In this document: one piece after another, positions 9,983-22,878 of the stretch
Position numbering within the stretch: the stretch's first letter is position 1
How the letters are laid out: each line of letters opens with the position of its first letter
NCBI GenBank assembly: GCA_946803715.1
Contig: CAMPET010000071.1
Coordinates: 240,396 to 304,395 of the forward strand
DNA length: 64,000 nt
DNA from: Beroe ovata
Taxonomy: Eukaryota; Ctenophora; Nuda; Beroida; Beroidae
Direction: 5' to 3'
Position numbers and translations under genes: made by a program
The notes under the pieces: generated by a model
The model's input: the letters and a program-made list of their open reading frames with translations, nothing else
What the model was told of the DNA's origin: nothing
The model's database searches: none

Positions 9983-11915
9983 ATGGCGGCGCTGTATCCA
10001 GATTTAGGTGTTGCTGGGTTGGTTGCTGGGTTACATCTCGATGTTGCAAATGATGAGTTCCCTTCTCCTCCACCACCACTGTCAGGTAGATGATAACACC
10101 TGGAGCAGTTCGTTTGAATAATATCATAATCAAGTACCAAATTTAGAGAAAAACATTGAAAAGTAGAGATTGGCCCGCATTGTTAGCTCAATTGGTAGAG
10201 CAACATGCGCGATTCTTGAGGTTCCGGGTTCAAGTCAGGGCCGATCACATACTCCGAGACCCCTTCTGAGATCAGCCGGTGTGTGGTGTGATTTTCTTGG
10301 CAGTTGTTAGTGTTGGTGATATTAATCATGCAGAGAGGGGGAATGAATAAATCCCATTTAATGCTAGGGCGGTTCCACTGGTGTCATGTCCTCTAATACT
10401 GACTCGGTTTTGTGCTCAAGATAGGACTACCTGTCTCTATGAAATTGCACACAGTGAATTTCAAGCATCACACTTCGTTCAAGGCCTGTTGCAATGCTCA
10501 CAGACTGCACTTCTCAGTTCACTGGTCACGCCTTGTGCTATGCACTTCTTGATCAATAAATTCGCCACAACGTTACCACTTCTTACGAATTTTTGTCCAA
10601 CATCACATTCTAGGACCTAGGTCCTTCCTAAACCATATTATAAGATTAGACCGATCTTGCAGTTACCAACCACAGACCCTCTACTCATTGTACAACATAT
10701 CTTTACTCATCGTTAAATTTAGAACTAGGTGAAACAGCTACCTGAGAATCAGCCCTGTTTTACAATTTCACTTCTATCGCTTGTCGAACAAAAGTCTCCA
10801 CTGGCCAATTTCCCAATTTACACATCCAAAAGAGTTTTGTCCATATTGTTAGTTGTCGATTTGCTAACATCGATATATATGCCACATTCCGCTGTTAATA
10901 CTCAATACCTTGTCATAACATATTTGTGTGTGTGTGCGTGTGTGTGGTCGTGTGGTATTACAGTACCAGTTTACTACTTTCCCACAGTGTTGAGTGAGCA
11001 AGATACTCTAATGGAGATACAGGCATCTACCCCAGTCTACGATAACAAGCGTGAGTTTTGCCCATATTCATTTTCTGGGTTTAAAATGGGAGAGTATCTC
11101 TCCTTGATTCCCGCAATGAGGAGTTGTCAATTTTAGTCAGATGAATGTCATCCCACATTCACACACAGAATTGAAGCACTTTTCTCTGTGTACTCCACAG
11201 TAGAGACTAGTGTTCTGTGTCTAGAATGCCTGTCATCAGCACATGGCACATTGCGAGTATAGTGTGTACATGAGATTGAGATTGTTTCGGCTCTGTTATT
11301 AAATGATATACGTTTCTAAACACTGTCCATCAGTGCTACTCTGATCTGCCTAATCCACTAATCTAGCAACTAGGATGCATGATTCACGTGATATTTCAGT
11401 GTACAATCTGCAGCTGACTGCTCCCAAACCACGTCCTATCAAGAACTTGTACGAAGACGATGATAAGCCACAACATTTCGGAGACGAGTAAGTTAAATTT
11501 TGGATGGATAGGTAAATTAAAATTCCCCTGATCTATGCTACTTTGGTTGTAGGTCTCTTTGATAAACGAGCTGATATCAGATTTCATGACCAGTGTAGAA
11601 TTGCGAAACCAAAACAGATCCTTGTAAACCTCCCTCCCCCGTAGATCTCTTCACCTCCCATTGGTCAGGTATCACGGCAAGATGGAGCGTAGTGAAGTTG
11701 CACGTGTACTGGGGAAGGAAGATGGTAACTACATTGTGAGGGAATCAGTCACGCAGCCCGGCAAATATTCGCTATCATTCGTGTATGTTATCTCATAACA
11801 CACATGCACACACACGCACACACACACACACANNNNNNNNNNNNNNNNNNNNNNNNNNNNNNNNNNNNNNNNNNNNNNNNNNNNNNNNNNNNNNNNNNNN
11901 NNNNNNNNNNNNNNN

Positions 11916-11951
<36 letters not shown>

Positions 11952-14900
11952 TAGATACATGTCCACATACAAACATAGATACTAAGTAGAAACACTTACT
12001 AAGTATATGATGTTTGCTGTCGATAGCTATGTTCTACAATTAGTGCGAAGTGTACGTGGAGTGTATGTGAAGTTATGTGAAATTCATGTCAAGAAAAGAG
12101 TACATGTACACTGTACATTGTACATTGTACATGATGTACGATGGACTCGCTGTCATGTAAAACTGTGTTTATTGAGGTAGCATCTTGAAGCAATTCATTC
12201 TGATATCATTCGAAACCCATCAAAAGTTGATAACGTTTGAATCACGAAAAGATGGCACCACTTTTCATCCCATCTTGAACGTATAAGATGGTGCAGATGG
12301 CTATAACGACTATAGATTCCATCAAATAGTAAATTTCCCTAGCACAATGAGCTCACTATCGTACATAGTAACTAAACTTCTCGATGTAATTTACGTAATC
12401 TGGTATAACGTAACAGATTCATATTCTTGCCTGTCATTTTATTCAAAGGTCATGGTTAGTGTTGAAAAGCATGATACCCGCTGATTTAACGTCTTTTTTG
12501 CTCAAAATTTTTACAGAGTTTTCACTTCCTGGTTTGCCTCAAAATTTAAAATACAGTGACGTAGAGCATTATGTGGAATTCTGCCGTGACTAAGGAATTA
12601 TGACACATTGTGTTTTGGGGAAGAATTTCTATAGGTTGAGCTGCTTTGTTAGGAAGGAGTGAGTCTTAACTTAAATCCTCTGCAATGTTACACTCACAAG
12701 TTTTTATCTTCGGAATCCGGATTTTGTTTTTCTGAAGGAATGAGTATGGAGGTGATGATATGTGGCATTAAAAACATCACAGTTTGTGTTGACTGCACAT
12801 TTATAATCCCGAAATCGCCTAGCAACGGGCGATATTTTCTGAGTGTGAGCGGAATTGATTGAGATCATCATCTCATGAGCCTGCAATTTGTTATCAATCT
12901 CATTTCGATGGGTAATTAAATGGCGCCTTGGTAAATCGATCAAGTCATCTTATTCGTCACCGAAGTTTCTTTTTCCCTTTGCAAAACCCTGATGACGTTG
13001 GAATGAGGGACCCTCGTAAAATAGCAGGCATATGCTATCAAATATGACAAAATCATAACTAACATGGGTTATGGATAATTGGATCAACTGGAGATGCATC
13101 AAAACACACAGTAAAGTCGAGCATGAGTATTTGAAACGCGCGATAACATTTTCTTGATTATCAGCATTTGTTGCACGCGTGTTTTAAGGCGCGCATAATC
13201 TGCTTTGTGTTGATTACATGATTGATCCAGTCAAGTCAACCATCACTGTCACATTATTCATTGAATCAATTTGGATTGGGACTGGGACGGTAGAAGCGAG
13301 ATTTATAATTTAAGTCCTCGGATATTCCGATAATTTTTCTCAAGAGATTCGTTAAAACTATAGGGCAATGATTTTTTATAAGCTAACAAGTTAAATTTTC
13401 GCCTGTTCTCAAACATAGATAGTGTTAAACTGTTCTCAATTTCAGTTTTGACGGTCAGATCAAGCACTATCTACTCGACTTTAAAGATGGAAAGCATATC
13501 ATTGGTTTGTGATGCGTTAGTGTTGTTATATTGCTCAAAGTATCACATCGACTAAAGATTGGAGAAGATATCTGTCAGCAATTAAGGAAGAAATCTGACA
13601 TGCTTCCTTTATATCAGGGAGTAAAGTGTTTGACTCGATGTATGACTTGGTGTTGGACGGTCTGATAAGTTTGCACGTGCAGAAAGAAGGGGAAGCGCAC
13701 ATTACACGTTGTATCACGTTGAAGAAAAACAGCAGATCTAATACCAGAGTACTCATTGACGATGCACCTGTTTTATCCAATGTAAATATTGATGGGGACC
13801 GCCTGCTTTCATAAGCAGCTTTTGTCCTGTGACCGAGATCATAGGAATCTAATCTCAGAAAAAGTCTGCTTGGAATAAAAATGGGATTATTTTTGTGCCA
13901 CATTTCACTTTGCGCAGGACATTCTAGAAGAAGTAGTCGAAGTTGACGGCCTGATTCCTGCATGTCTACAACCCAGCCGGAACAGAGTTACCCGTCAGAC
14001 TGTAAGAGTGAGTGCGTTCTACGATTCTGATGCCAAGCTCTTTGAGAAGAAACACGTTTTCGAGGTGAGAATATTATTTTGGTATTTGATCACGTAACCT
14101 TTGACGGTAATAAGTTAAGTTCTGATTTGTGTGTGATAAATCGCACTCAACACGTGACACAGTGAACATGGACACGAGAACTAAGAGATAAGATATTGTA
14201 AATTGGATTTTATTTTATTCGTCAAAAATGGTCAATCACTGTTTCAAAAAATCAAAAACCAATGTCCCCTATATATCTTATTCATCATATCATGTGGTGA
14301 TGATAAAATCATTGATTTCTTCAATTGGTTGTATGGAACGTCTTAGGAATTTGTTTGGTGTCACTTCTTCTTGTTTTTGCTCCATTACTACAGCACTTCC
14401 TCCTGTCTTCTTACCCGAGCCGTACGCTTTTTCATACACATCCGCGAATATTGGGTAGTATCCTGGAAAAATAAGGAACGTTAGAATTACCGTAAAAGCA
14501 AAAAGCATAGAGTCATGATATGACTAATGAGTATCTTTGATAGATGGTATAACATTGGTATTGTGTGAGTTGACAACAGTCTCGGATTGTACCACAGAAC
14601 CAGTACTCTGTGAATTACAGTAGGGAACAGTGATTTCATACCTGTCCCATGCACACTTATTATCAGAACTGAGAGAAACACTGCCAATCTGAAACAATAA
14701 ATCGTTATTTTGGTAGGCAAATTACAATTAGTAATGGTGAACGAAAGAGGTTCGTATTGACGAATGTTGAAAACACCACTCACTTGTTGGATAGAGTCAT
14801 GTCAAGTTTGCTCCTGTAAACGACTGCATGTCAACCCCAAATCCGCCGTTATTTATACCTCCATTACCATTGCAGCTATGGGTAGAATGTGCGATAAATA

Positions 14901-17186
14901 ACTCTGAGCGAGATTGCATTTTGCCGGGGACAATAGTTCTGTAAAAGTCATTTCACAAGGACAATGTGTCTGGGAGTGATAGCCAGTGTGCATCTTAGTG
15001 ATCCTCAGCCACTGTTTGCGTTCTGATGGGGCAACGGCGAGATATTGTTGTTACCAAACTATTAACCTGCTTGATAAGTTTGCCCGAATATGTGATAAGT
15101 TGTAAGCCCATTTTTTACGCTGTGCTGCACAGAATGACAAAGCGAGATTCAGTGGCACAAAATTATACTCAAGTCTGCTGTTACGGAGGAATTCTTTGTA
15201 AATGAAATTCGCAAAAGCAGGGTGGTGGTTTTCACGATTTTGAATTCCCGATTTCTCAAGTTATACGTACTCCCCCCTCCTTTCACTCCTACCAATTTCG
15301 ATTTTCCGCAAAGAAATATAGCCTAATCATGATATTTATAGAAGTAACCCCCTATAATTAACCTCAGTTCTTGATTCATCTCCTTATCATGAAACCCCTA
15401 ACACCGCAGATTCACACGTATTTTGGGTTTCCGTTCTGCGACTTCTGTTCCAACTACCTGTGGGGTCTGACACAGCAGGGTTACCAGTGTAGTGACTGTG
15501 GTATGAACGTTCATCACCAGTGCAAGGACGAAACACCGGACAACTGTAAACCTTGCAAGAAGCGTGTAACTAAAGGTTAGCAAACTTTAGTCAATCCCAA
15601 ATTCGTGGTTATTTTGAATGGTCGCGCGCGCCGCTTGTAGGATTTCACCCTACCCTTGCTGGCGGGATTTTATCCCTCGGGGCGGATTGAAAATCGCGCG
15701 CACCGACGGTAGGGTAAAATACTACAAGCGCGCCGCACGCTTGCCCGCACAACGCAACTTCGGACTCGGTTCCGGAGAATTATATCAAACTGAGAGTTGT
15801 TTGTTGTATGTCCCCTGATCGCTTCTTCTTGACAACCTGCATTGTTACGTTATGACGTTACGATAATATTGGGACCTGAACGACGCTCTTCCGAAGAAGA
15901 AGATAACTTCAAAACAATTATCCAGTCTCTATTGTATGAGTAAAAGATTTATCTTTCAGTGTTCGGCGTCGACCTGACTACAGTTGTCAAGTTGAAGGAT
16001 ATTGATAACATACCTCCAGTTCTTTATAAAGCAATGGCATTAGTTGAAGAGAAGGGTGAGTTGAAGTCAAGACCAAGCACATGATGAGATACAATGTTTC
16101 TTCATCACGGTTTCATCCTCCAAATCGATATCCTCATGTTTAGGAGTTTGTTAATGTTCCACGACGAATGCTCACAATAAGTACGATGATAAGTTTGTCA
16201 CCAGCCCGTTTCAAATTGCCCTTATACTGCAAGTACTTGCAGTTGCTAGCTCTTGCTGTTTAGTTCTTTTCCTTCGCCAGTCCTTCAGGGTGGCCTAACT
16301 TGAGTAACCATTCTGCTGATATCTTAATATATCGCACTTTTATTTGAGTGCATATAACGTCATTTTCAATGACCCCCTATACTGTTTTCAATACTCCAAT
16401 ACTGTTGATTTCTCACCCAATACAGAATCAACTGTCTCCTGTTCACAGTTCAGTGTTACACTGCACACTGTCTCTAATATATACTCCCGCAGGGTTGAAA
16501 ACTGTCGGTATATACCGTGTGAACGGTTCTTACGAAGAAGTGAACAGATATAAAGATCTCATTGATAGCAATGCGGATCCTAACATCCTGAACTCTGCTG
16601 ACACATTCGTCCTGTGCAGTTTGTTAAAACAATTCCTCAGAGAGTTACCCATGCCACTTGTTACGTACGCGGCTTATCAGACATTCATAGATGCGAACAG
16701 TAAGTGAATCTGTACAACAACACAATACTGTGGCACTGATCAATCATAATCATATGATCCACGGTGTGTCACACGTGTTTTATCAGGTATTGAGGATCAT
16801 GACGAGCGAATAGGAGAGACGAAGAAAGGAATTCGCCTCCTCCCACCCTCCCACTTCCACTCTCTCAAGGCACTGATTGAGCATCTTAGTAGGTCAGCAC
16901 CCAAACTACAATATGTAACATGCATGTCGATGTCACTCCATTCAAGAGCTGCTTTTCAAATGAGCCAGAAGAAAACCTTACCAACCTTCCCCCATCAATG
17001 GCTATTTTCAGAGCTGCGGCACACTCAGACGATACGCAGATGACAGCGGATAATCTGGCGATAGTGTTCGGTCCGACAATATTCCGTCCCCCGGAGATGA
17101 GCCCCGAGCGAATGATGGAGGACCTCACGAAACAGAGGACTTCGGTGAGGTTCCTTATCGAGCATGCCTGGCGACTACTCAGATAG
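9983..17186 (+). CDS. CHN: Chimaerin: SH2 - C1 - RhoGAP protein
   Basis: Twelve exons join in phase to 495 residues: 9983-10085, 10988-11050, 11400-11487, 11669-11782, 13446-13504, 13618-13781, 13918-14064, 15410-15575, 15960-16055, 16493-16699, 16787-16892 and 17012-17186. After LYNLQLTAPKPRPI comes an SH2 domain (EYHGKMERSE, GNYIVRES with the phosphotyrosine Arg). A C1 zinc finger follows (H-X12-C in KKHVFEIHTYFGFPFC, then CDFCSNYLWGLTQQGYQC, VHHQC). The RhoGAP domain has the arginine finger in GIYRVNGS, FLRELPMPL and MTADNLAIVFGPT. Chimaerins inactivate Rac and are recruited to membrane by diacylglycerol. Order and length match alpha2/beta2-chimaerin (about 460 aa) plus a short proline-rich N-terminal extension. 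An intron holds an antisense gene (14290-14800), and another holds a 95-N gap in a CA repeat. Confidence 0.93.
10175..10262 (+). repeat. tRNA-derived SINE-like sequence
   Basis: TTAGCTCAATTGGTAGAG matches a Pol III A box, and GGGTTCAAGTC about 30 bases later resembles a B box. The T-stem and acceptor stem do not pair as a functional tRNA would, and a non-tRNA tail (CTGAGATCAGCCGGTGTG) follows. A tRNA-derived SINE or tRNA relic in chimaerin intron 1 is more likely than an active tRNA gene. Confidence 0.5.
11803..11946. repeat. CA microsatellite with assembly gap
   Basis: (CA)n runs flank a stretch of N at about 11834-11915 inside a chimaerin intron. The repeat length is unresolved. Confidence 0.95.
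14290..14800 (-). CDS. Small secreted protein, possible prepropeptide, antisense in chimaerin intron
   Basis: Three exons (14800-14784, 14688-14642, 14462-14290) have consensus GT-AG borders and continuous phase, giving 78 residues. MTLSNK is followed by a strong hydrophobic signal-peptide core (LAVFLSVLIISVHG), with likely cleavage near residue 20-21. The mature part begins about GYYPIFADVYEKAYGS and then has GKK, the form of an amidation plus dibasic processing site. It continues through a Glu/Lys-rich stretch with a second dibasic site (LRRS) and ends INDFIITT. There are no cysteines after the signal. I recognise no family. It lies wholly within the 1.35-kb chimaerin intron on the opposite strand. 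The peptide-precursor reading is inference; an intact spliced frame with a signal peptide is what the sequence shows. Confidence 0.6.
15635..15727. mobile_element. MITE family A copy with 9-bp TSD
   Basis: Termini are TTGTAGGATTTCACCCTACC and GGTAGGGTAAAATACTACAA. The 9-mer GCGCGCCGC stands at 15626-15634 and 15728-15736. The copy lies in a chimaerin intron, 59 bp downstream of the C1-domain exon. Confidence 0.9.
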
Positions 17187-19370
17187 GACTCATTGCAGAT
17201 TGAGGGGGGTGCGGTATATATCCTACGACCAGACAACACAGCTGTCAGACGACGGTACAGTGATGTCTGCTGCCACCGTACTGGGTAAGTGAATTTATAA
17301 CTTCAGGGCGTAACTATATCCTCGATTTTGAAAGAGAAACTATATGCGAATATCGGAGCAAAATTTACTTATTGTTTGAAGTTTTGAATCCCTGCTATGT
17401 TTTTATCATTTTGAAAGAAGAGTTTTTATCATTTTCTCTAGATTCCAGTTTGACCAGACACTCTTTCAAGTCATGATGATATTAATAGGTTCTTCAGGAA
17501 CAACGAATATAACATAGATATGTTATGAGCAATATTCGATGACTTAATGGTTAACTTCGGTCACATTTCTTATTAAAGTATGGACTATGGAGAGTACATA
17601 AATCGGCCATAATTCGATTCCCATTACAACGCTGACTATTATGGCAGCGGATTGACCTAACATTATTACTTAGGTTCATCAGGATAATCATGTTCATAGG
17701 GAAATAAGGAAGATATATATTTCTGTACAGTACCTCAGAATTTTCAACTATCCGCTATTTTCAATTTTATCCTCATCAGGGATTCATTTTTTAAACATTT
17801 CAATTGGAAAGGAATTTCAAAGTTTAATTTTTTTCTTACGTTTTTAAGAAGTCAAGTTCTTGATCAAATTTTGTTAATTTTGATACAATAATTTATGTTT
17901 TGAATCGTTGATTTTCGTTCAATATATTTCTTCAGTCACATAATTTTGACCAAATTTGATCCCTATTACTACCCGTAGGTATCGAAAACACAGCTTTAAC
18001 AATAATTATCCAGCATTTATTAGATAATTTATAACCGTTGTCATGAGATACCGTTGCTATAGAAGTAATCATTGTTCCAAACTATAAGTGGTATATAAAC
18101 TGCTTTAAGGGTAAAGTATTAGTACTCTCTTGCTTAAACGTAGAGCATCTAAGTTATTCTGAACTTGTTATTGGTTTACCTGATCTACGTTTCTAAGATA
18201 CCAACTTTCCAGGCACGTCAATTTCCTCTTTCCTTCTACTTTAAAACTCGCTGTATATGAAACACTGAAAGTGAACGGCGAACATTTAAAAATATTTTTG
18301 TTTCTTTCTCATAAGTTTAGCTTGCTATTCACGCACAATGTAAAATGGAAGTCGATTTCCATCCAGGATGGTCACTGCAGGTAGCATACGCGTTCAACTG
18401 TGCGCGTGTGAAATATTTAAACTCGCCCTTCTTGAATCACAGATTTTCATGAAATAATAACAGCATTATGCGTCTGAGGGATGTCGAGACCTGCACTTTT
18501 CTGCTTGCTGAAACTCAGGATTTAAAACGAGCAATTCAATTGCGAGCATGCAGCGTTTATATGTAACGCGAGGTCTGCGTTACTGGAAATCGATCGCTTG
18601 CACACACACACACACATCTCTACTGCACTTGTGTGCCACGGCCCCAGTCTTGATTACGGCACGTGACACACGCTACCTGTGTCGTAGCACACGTGCATCT
18701 TGCAGTGTGTTTTAACAATTGACCTGGTCATCGGCAAACTTTCCGTTCGTGTGATGGCGAATGAACCCGGAGCTTATGGTTTTCATATAGTTAGGGAATT
18801 AACGGGGTGAACCTGGAAAAAATTTGTAACCAAAGTTTTCCACTACCAACTTACTCCAAAAGGTCTCCTCTANCACTCAACTTTATGTTCCCTTGGTACT
18901 TACATAATTCATATAAGTACTGTGGAATATTTTAAAAGCATCTGTTATTCAGCAGTATGTTACTAAGCGCTGAGAATAAAATCATTGCTTACAATCGATA
19001 TGCATTGAACTGCATTTGTTCCAATAGTAGTACGTCCATATGAATGTGTTACCATGCTAACGAATGATATTTAGTTATGCTAATATTTTGTTAACTTACT
19101 ATAATTAGGTTTAAGCCAAATCTCTAATCATAAAACGGATAAGGTTTCTACCCCCTGCGTAATCCATTTCATGGCATTGTCATCATATTCCTACTTAAAC
19201 TGCAGCACATTAGGCTGGCATACCCAAAATAACAAAAACGAGCATACGTGATCCCGAAATTCGTCATGTTTCTGTTTGTTGCAATCTCATAGATAATCGG
19301 GAAACTTATCACTCAATCACTGCCAGTACCTAGACAATCTCTGGTAGAGTGATAGTTACGTTTATATAAT
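17187..19370. other. Intergenic region without recognised genes
   Basis: AT-rich sequence with no spliced frame I can support. A short (CA)8 run lies at about 18601-18616 and a single N at 18873. The first 100 bases are presumably chimaerin 3'UTR. Confidence 0.5.
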
Positions 19371-22300
19371 ATGGTCATGCTCCCATTTCGTAACCGAGTA
19401 GCCCCACCAGTAGTATTCGAGCGGCAGCCGGCAGCTGGAGCACCAGTGATCAGGACCATGCCAAATCCTGTCCATGGGACCCTCTCTAACACATACCGCT
19501 CGGATCGGATGTTCACACCGCTAGCACCAGCAAGGGGAACAACGTCCAAATTCCTGTGAGTTGTGTGCACGCGTGAGTCACGTGATAGTTGAGTCGGGTT
19601 TGGTGGATCAGGAGGGTCACACAGAATTTTATCTCTAAAAAATGGAATTTGACCCTTTTGATCCACACACGTGGATCAGGAGGGTCACTCAAATCCAAAT
19701 TGACCCCAGGGAAGCGCAACGTGGATCAGAAGGGTCACCTAAGGTGAACTCTGTGATCCACGTGTGTGGATCAGAAGGGTCAAATCATATTTTTCCGTGT
19801 GACCCTCCTGATCCACCATAGTCGGGTCACGAGTGTGTCGTATGTGAGTTTCAGTTACTACTAGTTATTTAGCTATGTTCCTAATTTCTATTATGAATCA
19901 ACCGCATAATCTGAGTGGGAAGCCTAAACGGAAACCCAAGCCCATTGTTTGTAGACGAGATATGCACTATCTATAGGAAGTATGGCTATTGGCTATAATA
20001 GCACTTGATAATTTCTACCATGATGATGTCCCTGCAGGTACACCTCGACAGGGTCCGGACTCCCACGTACACACGGACAGAAATGGGGGCGTGGCGATGA
20101 CTACGGTCTCCATATCAACACGTCGGAGTTCGCTAACATCAAGGGACACCGACACTTCAGTACTGCCTTCGAGTACATTCCAGGGTAAGCATTTATTGCC
20201 TTCAGACCAGTTTTATACGCCACTAACGTGAAAATTTGGCGTTGACTATAACGCCGATACGGCTGCAAAATATCGCCTAGGTGACTCTCGCATATGAAGT
20301 TGAACTCTCCCCCAGAGACGTGCCACAGAACATAGTGTACAATATGACGTCACTGAAACGAGACCCAACCCGTCCACACGACCACCTCGTGGTAGAACCA
20401 CAGAAAACCAACATCCAGGAATCCCAAATCTCCCTGCCCTTCCCGAAGCAGCACACTTACTTCTCCCACCTTTCCCACAAGGACCTCTTCCCGCAGCACA
20501 AGCCACCAACGAAGAGGGCGGCTGTTCATCCAGATCAAGTTGACGATGCGGCTGACTCGGATGGTGAGCCATACATTACTTGAGTTTATTGCCTTCCCTA
20601 ACTAGAAGCTACTATAGATGAGCAGGTCTCAGTGTAGAGATTTCAATTTGGCGAGCTAAGCAAAACACGCGAACCAATGCAGTGTTTCGTCGACATTCAC
20701 TCGTACGACCCCGGTTGCTCAAACTTCAAAACTTGGGTAAAATAAAATCCGCATTCTGATAAGGGTCATCACTAACATCGCTCAACCGGTGTGTAAAGTT
20801 GCTAATATAGTACCAAAATTATTGAGAGTTCCCGACTCAATTGCCTGCTTGATGCGTAACATTACCATTTACCAATACCTCAGCGGTCATATAGTACCTA
20901 TGCCACTAATCTTGCATTCTCGTCCCTCTTCAAAGGTTACTTTGGAAGATTAGAGCGGCTTGTGAGGAGGGGGGCAGGGTGAGAAACTAGTGGGAAGAGT
21001 GGAGGAGGGGGTCACGGAGAGAAAAGTGGGAGGAGAAACTACTGGGAAGAGTGGATGAGGGGGTAACGGAGAGAAAAGTGGGAAGAGTGGAGCGGCTTGT
21101 GAGGAGGGGGGTCACGGTGAGAAAAGTTGGAGGAGGGGTTTGAATTAGATCTTGGGTAGTGGTGGAGGTGGGCGGGGTCCAGTGTGTTGAGTGAGGTAAC
21201 CCAAGAAACTACTCGGGCTACTATGTCTGTTTCTTCTTGACCCTGGTAATGATAATGTATGCCAAGCACAAATGTTGACTTTTGAATGATAGAAGTGGAC
21301 AAAAAGTCAGAGCTGGTAATTGAATGAATTCAGTCCTGTGTTTTAACCATTTTTTGTAAACTAAACTGAGTGAGAGTGATGAAGGATGGCACCCCGCCAT
21401 TGTATGCTGCTGTTTGCGTCTCTATGAATTTGCACCGTTTTGAAGGTCATGACACTAATTCTAAATCTAATGTTAGTGTAATATGATAAACAGTGCTGTG
21501 AGTCTAAGGTGGCCCAATTGTCCAATAGTCCAAAGCTGCATTTAGCCCATTTTGCTATGTAGAGAAATTTGATTTGTGGGGATCTTTTTCGTTGTGAGAA
21601 GAACATGTTGTCAAGGAGCCAATTAATTATCCTAACATCTTCAACGTAGTTCTGATTCGGCCACATATTTTATTCTGAAAAGTACATTAGTTAGTCGTGA
21701 CCAATGTCACGGGTGTTTTAGCAATGGGTGTGAGCCTCACTGTATACACGCTAACTGCTCAGTTCTTCAGCAATGTGAACCGTGAACCCCGTCATACATT
21801 ATTGATTATTCGAATTATTCGGAGTTTTTTTTTGATATTTTCCCTCATGCCCCTTCGCATTTAAGTTCCATTTGGATTTCACAATTAGCGAGATCTATTA
21901 TGAGTGTGAGATCTATAATTATAGGCAGGTTCAAACTTCTCTAAGAAGTATTATCATGCTAATGTGATGGGAGTCGATGCTTGTTACAATATGGTGTGTG
22001 AGAGATTGATAATAATCTTGAGAGGACCATTAGTGAGAATTGTAAAATCGTTGTGCGATTATCGATGTATAAAATTGGAAAATTATTCCCTTTTAGAATA
22101 ACATTCAAATCAAGTGAGTCTATGATGAACGAAAAAATTGACACAGGTAATCGACTGTTCTTTTAGAGCTCGTGATAATGAGTTTTGTGTGGTGTTACCA
22201 TTCACCATGTTGACACGGCCCTGCATCTCCAGGAGAGTACGATGTGGAACCAGTCCTGGCGTTTAGCAGGGAGTTCAAACCAGACTTGAGATCATCGACA

Positions 22301-22878
22301 AAGGGGAATGCATGGAGATCAGAGAAACTGAACAGTGATTGGGTGAGTGAACTCGTCAAATTTCCCTAGAATCGTCGATATTGTGTTTGAGTTTCATGTT
22401 TTGTGGCAGAGGTTATATTCAACCGTATTTCCCATCAGCGACCTGCGCCAGTCCAGCGCCCACAAGATCAGCTGGTCAGTGCGGAGACATTCAACAAGCA
22501 CAAGCAATACGCCAAATCACTCAAGGAAACGCATTACTCCAGGACTCATGGACAGGCTATTAAGGTTAGCACGTCCTGCTATTGATATCAATCAATGAAA
22601 TTGAAATACAGAGATCGTTTGAGCTCGGCCCCTTGACTTCTGGGTCACCAATAAACCCTCCGAATATTATTTGAGTGACAAGACCCTAAACATTCGATTT
22701 GCAGGGTTCTCAACCTCCTAAATCAACTAATCTGAACGAGTACAAGCCGAGTTGGAAACATGACATCCTAAAATCGTTCAATGAAGCCCATAATGAGCCG
22801 TTACCCGACATCAGGACGTCACGAGAGAAGAAGCACGTTTTCTACGGTGTACATACCATGGCCATTGAGCATGGTTGA
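19371..22878 (+). CDS. Basic Pro/His-rich protein, unrecognised, ciliary-protein-like
   Basis: Six exons (19371-19555, 20038-20184, 20316-20563, 22233-22342, 22439-22564, 22705-22878) join in phase to 329 residues from MVMLPFRNRV to AIEHG. It has no signal peptide, membrane helix or catalytic domain. Motifs include GQKWGRGDDYGLHINTSEF, GHRHFSTAFEYIPGD, several Tyr/Trp/His blocks (WRSEKLNSDW, ETHYSRTHGQ, EYKPSWKHDIL) and a C-terminal KKHVFYGVHTM. Short repeated aromatic/basic blocks with an H-x-FYG ending recall microtubule-inner or sperm-associated proteins such as C7orf31, but the resemblance is weak and unproven. The exon 3 start was chosen at the acceptor ending 20315 because the earlier AG at 20280 breaks the frame. 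Confidence 0.65.
19600..19819. mobile_element. MITE family E with 8-bp TSD
   Basis: Inverted termini are TGGTGGATCAGGAGGGTCAC and GTGACCCTCCTGATCCACCA. Internal sub-repeats carry CGTGGATCAGAAGGGTCA in both orientations. AGTCGGGT flanks it at 19592-19599 and 19820-19827. It lies in intron 1 of the preceding gene. A diverged relative is split by another insertion at about 50505-51180. Confidence 0.8.

Noticed and set aside
10175-10262. Functional tRNA gene
   Set aside because: A- and B-box words are present, but the T-stem and acceptor stem do not pair, so only a tRNA-derived repeat is called.
11729-11995. Cys/Val- and Thr/His-repeat ORFs
   Set aside because: These are translations of a CA microsatellite and an N gap.
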